Program-made: the position numbers and the translations under genes
Shown here: positions 37,528-50,227 of the stretch, in pieces
Numbering within the stretch: the first letter of the stretch is position 1
Layout: each line of letters starts with the position of its first letter
Source: Dioscorea cayenensis subsp. rotundata
Taxonomy: Eukaryota; Streptophyta; Magnoliopsida; Dioscoreales; Dioscoreaceae
DNA: 64,000 nucleotides
Direction: 5' to 3'
Assembly: GCF_009730915.1 (NCBI RefSeq)
Contig: NC_052476.1
Coordinates: forward strand, 1,178,001 to 1,242,000
The notes under the pieces: generated by a model
Told to the model about the DNA's origin: nothing
The model's database searches: none
What the model saw: only the letters and a program-made list of their open reading frames with translations

Positions 37528-40500
37528 TTAGCTGAAAGGAGACTCTGGTTCTGAACCGCTGACAGAAGCAAAAGACGACATGTTATCTTCTTTCGGTAAA
37601 GCAACAAAGTTCAGTGGCGCAGTTGAGAATCGCCTTATCTCCTTTGAGAATGCATTTTGTCGACCGGAATATGATCGGGGTGTCAGAAGTTCAGGGGTAG
37701 CACCACCTGCGGAAAGACGTCTAGGTGCAGGAGTCATAAAACCATTCCCATTTCCATTGTAACTTGGCTTTCTATTGAAACTGTTGCTCCTTCTGGGGCT
37801 AGCTTTCGATCCATACATTGCTTCTTTCTCAGCAAGGAGTAGATTTTGCAACTTCTTCTGATCCTGCAATAAGATGGATTGTTCATCAGCAAATCAGTGT
37901 GCGCTGACGTAAAAAAGTAGGGTAAAGAATAGCTACTCGATATCGCTTTTTCTCCTCTTCTTTTTGCTGTCTAGTAAGTTTGTACTCTTCCAAAATGGAC
38001 ACTAATCGAACCTGAAAAGATAGACAGAATGTTTAGCTCGTAAGTAACATTAAAGATAAAGGACAGTCCTTTGAAGAACAGTATCTCACCCCATCATACA
38101 AGAACGGCATGTTTCTTTCATCCTCCCAGGCAAATGTTTTACCGATGAGATTGTCTACCATAGCTGAACAGCATCTTGAGTCAATCATAGTAATCTCAAT
38201 TAAGAATATACACAAATATGCTAATTTGGAGAATCAGGTACCTGGAATCTTCATGATCATCACCCGTGCTTTCTCGGCGCGTTTCAAGTTCAGGTGTACA
38301 CCTCTTCCACCACTGTACCTGTTTTGATCCTGCATTCGAAAGGGAAATTTTTAGCCTGGAATGAGAATCAATACATCTAAGAAATTGCCTATCTTGTAGT
38401 ACATTCAACCATCAATTTTATTAAACCTGGTTGTAGTCCTCAAGCCAACTTTCTTCTTCGCAAGCCATAAGCCATTTGTTAATCCTGTCCATAATTTCCT
38501 TTCTGCTTATACATTCTTCTTTTGCTTTTTCTATTTGCGCCTCAATGTTTGCCAAAAGTTCAGAGGAATCTACAAGACCTGAATACGAAGGCAGACAATC
38601 ATAAGATACCATCCATAGAGTTTCCGCATGCTGAAGATAAAGATAAAAATCAACCGGAATCTATCATTGCATTAGTTTTCTCTGGTGCAGTGCTCGTGTC
38701 GGGTTCAATATGTGACCTTTTGCATATTTCTTCCAATTCAGACCTTCTCTTGAAGACAAGTTCTTTCATTCTGCTGGCTTTTAGTTTCGTCAATCTCTCT
38801 ACTTCAGCTTCTGTCTATCAAATACAAAAGGGAAATTTGACAAGCTGCACTTGGGTTGCTGTTACAAGATAAAAAGGTTTGGTTATCAGACCTGCTTGAT
38901 AGTGTCCAATGAGAGTAAACCAGAATATGTAATGTCTTCATCCTTCATTCTGAGAATGCACAGAACTTTTTCAAACCGTCTCCTTTCTTCTTCGGTAGAA
39001 TCCATCAATTTCCATAACTCAAGCAGAGATTCTACAGTTCCTTGCAACTACAACACAACATGACTTATACATATAAGAGAAAGGTAGTGAGAAAGAATGA
39101 AAATCAAAACTGTGAAGAAGTTTGCAGTACCTTCTGAACACGAAGTTTCTTCTCAGTTTTTAACTTTGTGATGATTAGAGATAAACCATCTAGTGTGTTG
39201 TTACTGATGTTTGTGGACTGAATCGAATCGGTCTCATGCAAGCTAGGATGAACTTCGCCCACGGTCTTTGCAAAATCCAGTCCAAGCACACTACATAACG
39301 AATGCACTTCGTTGATGTACTCCAAGACCTTCTGAAGGCGATCAGACTAGAACAGCATATCAAGAAGTCAGGAAACTAAATGTATCCAGTAAACACAACT
39401 ACATGATTGTCTGTGTGTGTTGTGCTGTGCCGTGGAAATGGAAAAATGCCGAAATTTTAGCAAAGCATACAAGTGAATTACCTTATCCTTTTGGAGAATT
39501 CTAAGTTGTGCTTGATACTCATTAAGCTTTCTCAATGATAGATCTTGATCATCTGTGTGAATGAAAGAGACATTGTTTTGATTGGCGCATCCTGTGATCT
39601 CTGCAGTGATCTTTTTAATTTGTGCTCGGATATCAGCAAATTCTTTGATCCTTTCCTCTTTCTTTACTCTCATATCTTCTAAAATAGGCGTAACCGATGC
39701 CAATTGCTCCTTCAACGATGACCCCTTTTTCTCTATCTGCATACAGAGGTTCAAAAGGTGATCAACAACTTTGCCAAATCATATAATTTTTTTATAACCA
39801 ATTCACTAAAGAGTCTATTGAGATCGAGGTATCAAAACAGAAGCAAAATTAACAGCTTTGCAGATCGGAAACAAAAATGTTGAGCAACCTCAACACAATT
39901 ATAAAGAGATAAATGCTCAATTAAAAGGCTTTTCACAACTTCTAACCAATGTGTCAGAAGCTCTAGAAAACACAAGTATATATGGATATGATTAAGGCAC
40001 TAACTTTACAGATAACTCGCCTTAATGTTCAAAGAACATGATGATTGAATGGAATTCAATTAACAAAAACATCAAAATCTATACCTGAGAGTATAAGGTG
40101 TGATCTCCAAGGGAGGCCATAAGAGTGGCGAGTTCCGCTTCCTTGGCGGCCACCGTCCGGTGGAGTTGTGCCTTTGCATTGCTAGCTTCATCGACCTTCC
40201 TTCGGTACACGTTCATGCACTCTCGCTCAATCTCCAACAACATACTGTCTTGGTCTTCGTCACTCTCACCAATCTCGGTCCATATACACTGTTCCCCCAC
40301 AAATACATAAAAAATACTAAGTGTTTGCCACATTGGTTCTTCAAAAGCAAAGAAAAAAACATAGAACATAATCCAGCTTCAATTTCTATCCACTAATTCA
40401 AAATACTAAACAATTAAAGCTTAAATCAAGCTTAAATCATTAACTACATAATGGTTCTCTATTCTACAACAAGTTAGAAAATTTAAAAAAAAAGTACAAA

Positions 40501-40774
40501 ATCAGAAGAAATTATCAGAATAATTAGACACAAGAGACAGCACACAACATAACATGAATCCAAAAAATCCATAGTACAAAACAAATACATGCACTACAAA
40601 CCCTAAAAAAAAAACAAACAAGAAAGACATGGCCTTTAACACAAAAACAAAAGAAATGGAGAGATAGAAGAGAAAGACAAGAACCTGAAGCTCTCTAAGC
40701 AAAGTCTCACAGCTTGTCCCCATGCTTGTACTGCAGAGCCTCCTGAATCCAACCTCAACCCCAACCCCCACCAT
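37528..40774 (-). CDS. MAP65-6: Microtubule-associated protein MAP65 (MAP65-6/-7-like)
   Basis: Eleven coding exons: 40685-40774, 40085-40288, 39482-39736, 39131-39346, 38892-39047, 38655-38814, 38427-38578, 38242-38329, 38090-38163, 37937-38011 and 37528-37863. They sum to 1,806 nt (601 aa), in phase. MAP65/Ase1/PRC1 proteins are mostly helical homodimers that cross-link antiparallel microtubules in cortical arrays and the phragmoplast. Visible landmarks are [63 protein letters not shown] and the microtubule-binding core with [19 protein letters not shown] and [11 protein letters not shown]. The C-terminal tail [10 protein letters not shown] and [10 protein letters not shown] matches recalled MAP65-6 rather than MAP65-1 or -3. 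The start was chosen at 40774 because TTTGTCTTCAG just upstream looks like the acceptor of a leader intron, which would put an earlier in-frame ATG (40795) inside that intron. Confidence 0.93.
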
Positions 40775-41596
40775 TCCCTCCCTGAAGACAAACACAAGTA
40801 AAGATCCAAACTTTGCCCTATAAACTCAAAGGCCAAAGATCAAAGAACCTCATTTTAGGGTTTCCCACCTAAATTTCTCACAGAACAGAACCTTGTAGTT
40901 CAGGGCAACTACAATGAGAAAAAGACTGCCATTAAACCAGCAAGAGCTCAAAGAAAGAAACTAGCAATCAAAGCACAGCAGCAAATGATGTTGATGTACA
41001 AGATGGGATTGAAAGTTTAAAAAACAGTGAATTTTCAGTATGGTACAAAACCAAAACACTTGTTTTAGTGGGAGTTGGTGTATAGCAAAGGAAGAAGCAA
41101 AAGTTAGCAAAGTTCTTCTTTATAAGGAAGATGTAGAAAGAAGAATGTGTGTATGAATGCAGTAGAATGCAAGCAAAAGTAGGTGACAAATGACAAATGA
41201 CAATACAAAAAAAGTGCTTGTGTTTTGTGCTTCTTCACATGCACAACTTTGCTTAAACAATACATTAAACTAAGTAAAAAAAAAAAACAGATTAAACAAA
41301 GTTAAATTCACACAAAACTCATTTTTCACTTCCACAGAAATAATAAAAATAATATAAAATTAGAAAAAATAAAAAATAAAAAGTTTAGCAGATTGCCAGT
41401 TTATGTCATGCAAGAGACATCCACAAATATTCACTCAAATAAAATTGAGAGATGGAATGAAAGAGAAGTTTGGGTAGAGATAGAGACAAGGGAACCATAA
41501 CATAGCTGGCATGGGCCATTGAAATACATCAACTCCAATTCCACACTAGTGCTTATCATCATCACAATCATATTTATATAAAAGATACATATATTG

Positions 41597-41652
<56 letters not shown>

Positions 41653-42437
41653 AGAGACCCATAATTATTTTAGTGACTTACATTGGGACCATTTCAAGCC
41701 TTTTAATTTAGTGACTTACTGGACCTTATCAAGCCTTGGACTCTTCCTGATTTTTCAGTCAAAATAAGTACCAAGAAATGACATGCATTACCACAGTTAA
41801 AGAAACAAAAGCATATCCTTTTCAAGAAGATATGGCCCTAACAATGGATAAAGTTTCTTGGATTAGTTTTCCAAACTCTAAATTGCATCATAAAAGAAGT
41901 AGTTGAGAGGTCCCCTCTGAGTTGACACTATGACCTTTATGGTTTAACAACCATTGAGCAGGTGATTAAGAGGTTGAGTTAGTTAAGAATAAGATTAAAT
42001 CATGATTAGAAAATGGGTTATTGTTCTTAAGACTAATGATTATTAAGGCATGAAGAGTGTACTACAAAGCAACAAGACAACCCATAATGTTCCCCAAAGA
42101 AAACAATAAATGGGACCATCATCCACTTAACACAATACATATATATATGAATCAATAATAAAAGCATCATATGCCAACAAACTTTGCTTAGATTCCTTCC
42201 TCCAAGTTTCTTTTATATGTTAGTAGAGAATGATTCACACTATTTTTCTTATCTTTTTCACACGCTTTAACTAATAAGCAATACAGCTTCTTGTCCTTGT
42301 TCACTCATCTGCAATCGTCGCAACCACCGTATGAGAATGTAGAGTACTGTGTGTATTCCGTATGAGAATGTAGATTACTCATGTATTGTATTTTTGTGCA
42401 TGGAGAAAGATGTACATAGTAATTCACCGGGATGTAT
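40775..42437. other. MAP65 5' leader/promoter and NAA40 3' flank
   Basis: 40792 to about 41190 probably holds a leader intron and first exon of MAP65 (minus). The rest is AT-rich, with a TA/GA microsatellite at 41596-41649. No coding exon is supported. Confidence 0.45.
41596..41649. repeat. (TA)n(GA)n compound microsatellite
   Basis: A TA run passes directly into a GA run, about 54 bp in total. Confidence 0.95.
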
Positions 42438-44336
42438 TCACTCTTCGAGCTTGGCTTTAGCTTCCGCATCAAATGTTTTGCATAGAATCTCATAGCTTGC
42501 CTCAGCTCCGATCTATAAGAGAACCGGTTAGCAATCATAAGGCTAATAATCAACTAGTCAGAAATTCAGTAACAACAATGGTGAGTGAAAAAGTTGTACC
42601 AATGGATTAACTCGGGATGGTGAAATAGAAGAAATGCTATACCTGCAATGAAAAAACATGTATATAAGCTAAGGAAAAATGAAGCAACTCATTTCAAGGT
42701 TTTAGATATATAATGAATTGCCTAAGCTTGTTGATATAAAAATCGAAAGCTGATGTATTTGCCTTCTGTACTGTCAAGATCACAGCTCCCATGCGATTCT
42801 GCAGGACACGAGGTTTCGAATAATTATTGTCTTGTCCATCATGCAAAATGGCAAAGATCCATAACTCTAATTTCAGACATGAGAACAAAATTCAGTTGAA
42901 TGAACAATGGAAAAGAAAGAAAATTGAAACAAGACTTGTCGTAAACAATCTACCAGAATAAAAGAATTAGTTAATCTGTGCCTAGGTGAGAGATTTCACT
43001 ACCTTGTGAGCAATTAGTTCAAGCAGTTGCATTAGAAACTTTCCTAATCCTTTCCTTTGTACCAAAGACTCAAGCTGCAGTTCGAATACATAAAGAACGG
43101 GTACTTCTTCCTCGATAACAAAACGATAATGCACAAAGGCAACAACAGGATCTCCATCACCTATCCAATGACCAGAAATCACTTTCTCCTCATTGTTGTC
43201 AAGTTTATCATTTAGAGTTGCATTTGGAGATGATGATCTCACAAATATATAACGTGCTTGAGGTGCAACCATTTCTCTGCGTTTTATCTTCTCTTCCACA
43301 GGCCACTCTGAACCATATGGACCCTCCATATTGACCTAGATATTTGATTGCATTAAGCATTTCCATTTCCATTTCCATCAATTAAAGTTTAAAAAATAAA
43401 ACCATATTGATATTGCTCTTGACCTTTAGAAGAATTTTAATGTATTTCTTCAAAGATGAAGTTAAATGCTCCCCAAATCCCGAATCCAAATACAATGACA
43501 GACCTGGTGACCAATTCAACATGAAGAATACAAAGTATACAAAGAGTTAGATGTCATCAGATTGGATTCGGATGTCAGCAAAACATGTGTTCCAGTTCTA
43601 CATCAAGAAAGCCTCCTTTCAGGTTTTTCATCAGAACAAAGAACAAAATTCTTTTAAAAGATATGTAACTTCATCAAAAACAAATTTTTCCGATCCTGGT
43701 GAACATATCAATCACCAAGACAGAGCAGTAATAGATTTCCAATAAAACGATTACCATGTCTATCGTATTGGCGAAAAGGTAGAAAAGAAGCTAATTGATC
43801 TTTTACAGCTGAAGCCGCTTTTATGATATCATCGATAGCCTTTTTCTTCTCTAGTACCTACTCAAACAAACTGTGCTTCAATTTACATAGTAATGCAAGC
43901 TTATATACTCTAATTTTTGCCTCAAATTTCCTCAACTGATAAATGAGCTGAATAAATAGCAAGTGAAAATCAAACAAGAAGAACAATGAATTCAAAACAG
44001 TAACAAGAAGGCATCCAAATCCATGAACATTTTAAATAATACCAAACAACACATAAATAAAGCAAATTTGCATCAATGTACTTGCATCCCAAAGAGTATA
44101 ATTCAGGATTTTCCAAATAATCTTAACCTAGTTTTTCATATCCATTCAATCAAATTCTTCCAAAATTCCAATCTTGGAACATAAACTCAAAGCGAAGAAG
44201 ATCAATAGAAACAGGAACCGAAGTTTTTCATCATTGGAACAAATCAACACAAGAATAAGATGGAAGAGAAGAAGAATTAGACCTCTTTCCTTCTCAAAAT
44301 CCTCTCTTTGCTGTTCGTCAATCGATTTGGCTCCAT
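42438..44336 (-). CDS. NAA40: N-alpha-acetyltransferase 40 (NatD-type GNAT)
   Basis: Seven exons: 44283-44336, 43755-43857, 43424-43503, 43003-43335, 42722-42798, 42600-42642 and 42438-42512. They sum to 765 nt (254 aa), in phase. NAA40/NatD acetylates the N termini of histones H4 and H2A (family knowledge), in cytosol and nucleus. A GNAT fold is visible: IFVRSSS, HWIGDGDPVVAFVHYRF, VLYVFELQLE and the acetyl-CoA loop QRKGLGKFLMQLLELIAHK (Q172, G175, G177), then ILTVQKANTSAFDFYINKLRY and ISPSRVNP, which is typical of NAA40. The basic N terminus (MEPNRLTNSKERILRRKE) is followed by a helix KKKAIDDIIKAASAVKDQL. The intron after exon 5 uses a GC donor (AG|GCAATT). No GT alternative keeps the conserved LRYSIS junction. 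Confidence 0.88.
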
Positions 44337-45386
44337 GGCGAGAATTCCTCCCAAACAAAACCCTAATGAGATTTTTCAAAATCTCGAAGCTTTCTTTTCG
44401 TGTATAACCCTGCAAAATTCTGAAATTATTCATATTGATACTGGATTATTGTACAAAGTCATTATGTTATTTTGTAGAAAATAAAAATTTAAAAAAATAC
44501 TTTTTCTTTTTCCCTGTTATTTTTAGATATTTTGAAATTCTTATTCTTTGAAGTAATTTTGTTTGTTGTTCTACTTATGTATATATAATAAATATTATAT
44601 GAATATAATTTTAAATTATTAATTTTTTATTTCATTTTGATGAATAAGGAGATGCACTAGTTACAGTGGTTTACTGACAATATTGGGCCCAAAAAATACT
44701 ATGCATGAACAATACATGAACAATGTTGTAGTCCGGTAGAAAAATTTAAACCCTGCCTTCTCTCTTATATTTTTATGATATATCATTGAGCTATCGAATG
44801 GTTGACTTCAAAGTTCAAACTATTAATTCACACCATAAATATATATTACTTAAAAATCTGAAAAAATAACGTAACCATACTTAAATATGAAATCTGATAA
44901 TTATACAGGATGTTTTCATTAAGCTAATTCCCAATCATTAAATAGTGAAAAACATAACGCTCTTTTGATTTACATATATAAGTACAATTTTGGAATGACT
45001 TTTACAGATGTTCCCTGGTTAATAAACAAAGACATCATGGTGTTTCACTTGCTGTAAATGATATGCCAGCCACTGAGAGCTGGAAACATTAGCTACAAAC
45101 ACATAAATAACTTGGTTTGCTCTGATTGAAGTTGATTATGCCATCAGGCAATGAGAAGTACATGTTATAGACAATGACATTGAACACTAATACAACAAGA
45201 GGAAGTGTTCCTGGCTCTCATAAACAATGCGGCCTGAGATTGATAAAAAAATCTCATCAGTGTTCACACTTCATGTACAAAGTTTCTGATAAACATGCAT
45301 TTCAGATCATAATCAGTCTTCCAGCTTCACCAAGTGGCTGTCATAAAAAAATTGAGCCACATTGCCGACTGCCATTAGCATTAGAT
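44337..45386. other. AT-rich spacer and 3' flank of the lipase-like gene
   Basis: About 44340-44950 is the upstream region of NAA40, AT-rich with no clear motif. About 45000-45386 is probably 3' untranslated region of the minus-strand hydrolase. No other feature is seen. Confidence 0.45.
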
Positions 45387-48300
45387 TCACCTCTCGAGCT
45401 CTCTGCTTGAATCATCGAGTCTGCTGCACAACCAGTCGATTATATCCTTTGCGATTTCTTCTTTCTCGGGTTCGAAGAGGAGATCATGCAACAGTCCTTC
45501 GTATAGTTTAATGGATTTGTCAGATGAGGATGCTTCCTCGTACAATCTTCGAGAGGCTTCGGGGGCAGTGATGGTATCGTCATTACCATGAAGGACTAGG
45601 AATGGGGTTTTCACTTTGCTCAAGTTCTGCTGCAAGTAGGATGTGATTCGCAGGATTTCGTATCCGGTTCTGACTCGTATTGATCCAGTGAACACAAGTG
45701 GATCGGAGTACTTGGCTTTTAATGCTTCGGGGTCGCGAGAAACAGGAGGGCCCATGCTTGCAGCAGTGAATTGGTATTTAGGAGCTATCAACGAGATGAT
45801 TGGAGCCAATTTCTGACATTAGAAAGAACCAAAATTTAGTTGCGCAATTTTATTCTGAACAACATATCAATTGTAGCAAGAAAAATTTGGAACATCAAGA
45901 TATATTCCTAGACCACATGGTTTTACAACGTTCACATGATACATGGATGTGCTTACTATTCACAGGTGTATTTCTAATAGTGGTTGAATTTCTAATAGAT
46001 TTGTGGTAGTGATCATTTGGCATAGAAACTCATATATACTTAAAGATATGAATTCCCTAAGCTTGATATATAGTCTGATAAATATATCATATCAGGATTT
46101 CGTTAGTCTTCTACGTTGAGGTACATACCACGATGATTGGATGAGATGGTTGAACATGAATGGCAGGTGACGTCAATACTACTCCTTGAATGCGGGATTC
46201 AATATTTGGATCCAGTACAGCCTTCATAATAAAAGAAAACCAATTAAAAAACTAATACGAATGAAATTCAGTATTTATATGTTTCAAAGAAGCAGCAGAG
46301 ACAAATGTCACTCAGCCAAAATGACTCACCTTGAGAACGATAGCCCCACCAGTCGAGTGTCCAAAGCAAAAACAGGGCAAACCAGGATTATTGGTCAACA
46401 CCTTCTCCAAGAAAGCTTTCTGCATGGTATGAACCATTATAAAGAGAAGATATAAAGTTTAAAGGAAATGACCATTCCATAGCAAGAGATAAATGATTAA
46501 TACCAGGTCACTGACAGCATAATCAAGGGAAGGAACATAACCATGTAAACCATCACTTCCACCATGTCCTGAAGAGAAACCAAAGCACATAAGACAGAAG
46601 CCCAGGAGAAAAGGAATATGAATATTTGTATTGTGGTGTTCCAAGTTACATGTTAAATGCTTCAGAAAATATGTTCCTCATTTTAACAGATGAATGGATA
46701 TTTTATCAATCCTAATAATTGTGAGTATAAGAAACAGTAGGTTGGCACATATGAATAGAATTCACTCAATCTTGTGATGAGACAAATCTCACCAAACTAA
46801 TATAGTGTCTCAATATTGTGATTTGCTGGTAGAAGCTAGAAGTGCAAGACAGTCTCTAACAGTCATTTCTAATTCTCAACTGATTATTTCAAAATACTAG
46901 CTGACCTGACTTGTCTCAATCAAGATTTGTGCCAATCTTGAGCCAAGTCATGGGGCAGTTCTTTCAAACCTGAAAAGAATCGAATTCGAACTTTCAAAAG
47001 TAAATGAACATTAAAAAAAAGGCACTTAAAAAAGTTTCAATAGCTCAGAGCAAATATCAATTTCAGAAAATATGACACAGATGAAGCGTAAGCTAAAGCA
47101 AAAAACATTCACATTTGGAACAATAATAGATGAACAACATCATTAAAGTTCCACAGTTAGTTATAAATCCAATCTCACTTTCATTTTACCAAAGCCAAGT
47201 GAAAATGTCAAGAATGTGTCATAAGTTTTTGGGAGATTGATTTTAAGCAAACAGCCTACAGCAAAATTGTGACAAGTTTTACAATTGCATCATCAACTAA
47301 CCTACGATTTTCCAGCATACACAAGTTCTTGTCATTTTATTATCATAAGAAAATTAAATTTTAGCAGGTATATATTTCCCTCGGTAATTTCACCCCATCA
47401 TCAACCAGATTTATTTTATGCATGCTTGAAAAGGATTGATAGTACTCAGTTGCTTACCAATCCAGTCCATGGCATACACCTTAAAACCATGGTCATTCAG
47501 TTGCGTCGCAAAATGATTATACCTTCCACTGCACAACATAAAATAAATTAAAAGAAATTAGTCAACTAAATAAACGCCAATACATCAAAAACATTATTAA
47601 CAAAACATCAAACAAAAGTCAAATTAAGCTACCTGTGTTCATTCAGACCATGCATTAGAACAACCAAACCCCTGCACAACATAAAAAAGATGAACTTTTT
47701 ATCACAACAAAGCACTTGACTAGCAATCAACTTAACAAATCACAATGAAACAAATTAGTTCAGCTAAAGTTTATGTCACGCATGCTATATACTCTAAACT
47801 GATTTATTCTCTCCAAAAAAAACTTTATATTACAACCATATGGTCCACACCATCGGCCACAACAGTGGGCCAGTGGCAAGGGTTGAAGCGACAAACTAAG
47901 GTGAGGATACCAACATGACACGGACCTCCACAAATTCTCTGAATCCTTTGTCATTAGAAAAGGACATAATAATTGAATAAAGAATGGCACGCAGGGACGA
48001 TTCGCTCCAAACGTACCATTAAACGTGGCATCTCTAAAACATCAGAATGACCAAGTGGGTCCCAAACATGAGATGATAAATGGAAAAATATAAGAAAATT
48101 CAAGATGGATACGTTTCATTCAACGCGTTTCATGTTGAGAAACTATCTATAATTTTCTATTCAAACAAAACTCCAGGCTTCCAGATCTTGATTGGAGTTT
48201 TTAAAAAAAATACGAATTATCTCCACATTATAATACAAACAAGAAAAGAAATAACTAGTGGAATTCTAGCATTTACAAATCGAATTCAAAGGTACTTTTT

Positions 48301-49177
48301 TTGAAAGTACTCACAGGACACATGGCATAGAAAAAAAATGGTTTTTTTTTCAAAGCATTTCCCCGTGTTAAATGTGACAAAATATTTGGAAAATTTCTAA
48401 CAAATAAAAATTCGGGAGAAAAACACGGATTTTTATCCCTAATTTAAAAACATAATCAAATAGTGAAAATAGATACTTTTCCAGAATTTCTAAATCAATT
48501 TCAAATTGAAATATGATCCGTTGTGAGAGAAAAATATACATATTGATATTCGACAGTAAAATTTAAAAAAAAAAAACAACAACAACAACAACATTTCACG
48601 ATCAACATCACGCTGAATTCATTCAGAAAATTCAAGAATAAGGACATCTGTGATTGAAATTTAAATAAAAGTTAGAAAAAAATTGGGGGAAAATTTTGGG
48701 AAAGAGAGAAACCACCAACCTTGTGGCCTTGACAACGGGAGTCCAGGATTGGGTGAAGAGAGAATCCCCTCTCGCCGTGGAGAACATGGCGAACTCCCTC
48801 TTGCTCCTCTTCTCCTCCCCCTTCTCTTCCCTCACCCCCACCCTTCTTATCGCCATCGCCCTCCTCACCGCCGCCTCCCCTTCGCTTCCTCTCCTCCTCG
48901 CTACCATCCCCGCCGGAACCCTAACCACCACCGCCCCCTTCTTATCCTCCCCAACCCCCGACGACGGCCTCTCCGCAGCAGCAACAAACCGCGCTCGGCG
49001 ACGGAACGGGAGGAGAAGAAATAGTATCAAACTATTGAGAAGCAACAGCAAGCTCCGCAACACCCGCAACGAGAGCAACGCATTCACCCGCCCACTCGCC
49101 CCGGACGTCAACATCAACGGCGTCGCAGCCACAGCCGCCACTGCCGGCGACCTCATCACCACCCCCGCCGTCTCCAT
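45387..49177 (-). CDS. Monoacylglycerol lipase-like alpha/beta hydrolase (MAGL3/4 type)
   Basis: Seven exons: 48720-49177, 47633-47671, 47458-47528, 46504-46568, 46330-46419, 46129-46221 and 45387-45812. They sum to 1,242 nt (413 aa), in phase. Plant MAGL-type Ser hydrolases (Hydrolase_4) cleave monoacylglycerols and related lipids. Seen are the oxyanion motif LMHGLNEHS (H160-G161), nucleophile elbow GHSTG (Ser233), acid in LVLHGNDDT (about D351) and His in LLHDLLFEP (about H381), so the triad is complete. The first exon adds about 150 residues with a hydrophobic LLLLLNSLILFLLLPF segment, probably a membrane anchor, and RGDSLFTQSWTP before the core, as recalled for MAGL3/4. That exon is very GC-rich. 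The start at 49177 was chosen because the MET is followed by the conserved N-terminal part. An upstream in-frame ATG (49282) would add a poorly conserved stretch. Two G-box motifs lie upstream. Confidence 0.87.
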
Positions 49178-49378
49178 CCTCCCCGGCGACCTCCTCCCAA
49201 TCCTAATCCTCTCTTTTGGAACCGATCGTACTGGAATCCGAACCGCAGGTACGCTCGTCTTTCCGATACAAATCATAAACACAAAAATTCAAATAAATTC
49301 CCAAAAAAATCAAGCAATTAATAGGATCGGTCGATCGATCTTTCTTCCCCGCAGAAATCTCGCGTATTCAATGCGAAA

Positions 49379-49402
49379 TTAGGGTTAGGGTTAGGGTTAG
49401 GG
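49379..49402. repeat. (TTAGGG)4 interstitial telomere-like tract
   Basis: Four exact TTAGGG units lie about 200 bp upstream of the lipase-like start codon. On the transcribed strand it reads (CCCTAA)4, overlapping the plant telo-box idea (ACCCTAA). The usual plant unit is TTTAGGG, so these six-base units are notable. Confidence 0.9.
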
Positions 49403-49606
49403 CTTGAATCGATGAACCTTGATGCTTCGGCAACGACGACGAATGCGTTCATATATAGCAAGCGGAAAAGAAGGGAGAAATATATTTTTTTATTATTAAA
49501 AAGTTGGAAAATTTACAGCCGTTGATTATGCCTCAAGATTGTCCAGAATAAGTGTGTGCAAATCTCGAGGCAATTAGTTTCCCGTTCTGGGAGGATAGGC
49601 TTGGGA

Positions 49607-49698
49607 CACGTGGATGGTAGCGGCGAAGTGTTGCATGAATTGGCGGAAATAGTCAAAGATAAATTCACGGCGGCCCTCTCGGATCATGACACGTGTCA
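49607..49698 (-). promoter_or_regulatory. G-box/ABRE-like motifs upstream of the lipase-like gene
   Basis: CACGTG occurs at 49607-49612 and again at 49690-49695. The second lies in a 12-bp perfect palindrome TGACACGTGTCA (49687-49698). Both are 430-520 bp upstream of the start codon. G-box/ABRE cores bind bZIP and bHLH factors, including abscisic-acid and light regulators. Regulation is inferred only. Confidence 0.5.
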
Positions 49699-49699
49699 A

Positions 49700-50191
49700 T
49701 GGCGGCATGTAGGGCCCATACAACAACATTAAGGTGTGACGTGGCGGTTGTTGCTGTTTCGTGTTTTGTGTGTGCTGTTGTTTGACTCTGTGATCGGACC
49801 TGGTCTTCCGTGATTGTGTCCGGACCCAAACATGGAACAGGTCCGATCCTAAGTGTCAAATTTGACTAACCTGGTCAAAGTTGGGCGACCATGTACTTGA
49901 GTCAATTCAATTGCACTACATTAATGCTAGTTGATCTAATGGACTAAGTCTCAAAGTGGGACTTAATCTTAATTCCGATTATTAGTTAGACAATTCTTTA
50001 TTTGACTTCTCTAGAAAAATAAAATAAATAATATGAAGTGTATTTTTAGGATATATTAAATTATTTTGATAATACAGTGGTTAAGTCATTCAAATGGTTA
50101 GTACTGTATAACACTATATAATCAGTGTAGATAATAATGCAGAAATAACGGTATATTCCTTTGAAATTCTTTGTTAGAAGGCACTGTTATT

Positions 50192-50227
<36 letters not shown>

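Noticed and set aside
40795-40795. Upstream in-frame ATG of MAP65
   Set aside because: It lies before a good 3' splice acceptor (TTTGTCTTCAG), so it is probably intronic.
48696-49382. 228-codon open frame on the plus strand
   Set aside because: It is antisense to the GC-rich first exon of the lipase-like gene, which joins in phase to conserved catalytic exons. The plus-strand frame has no recognisable domain.
49379-49402. Chromosome end
   Set aside because: Only four units, embedded between genes on both sides; an interstitial tract.
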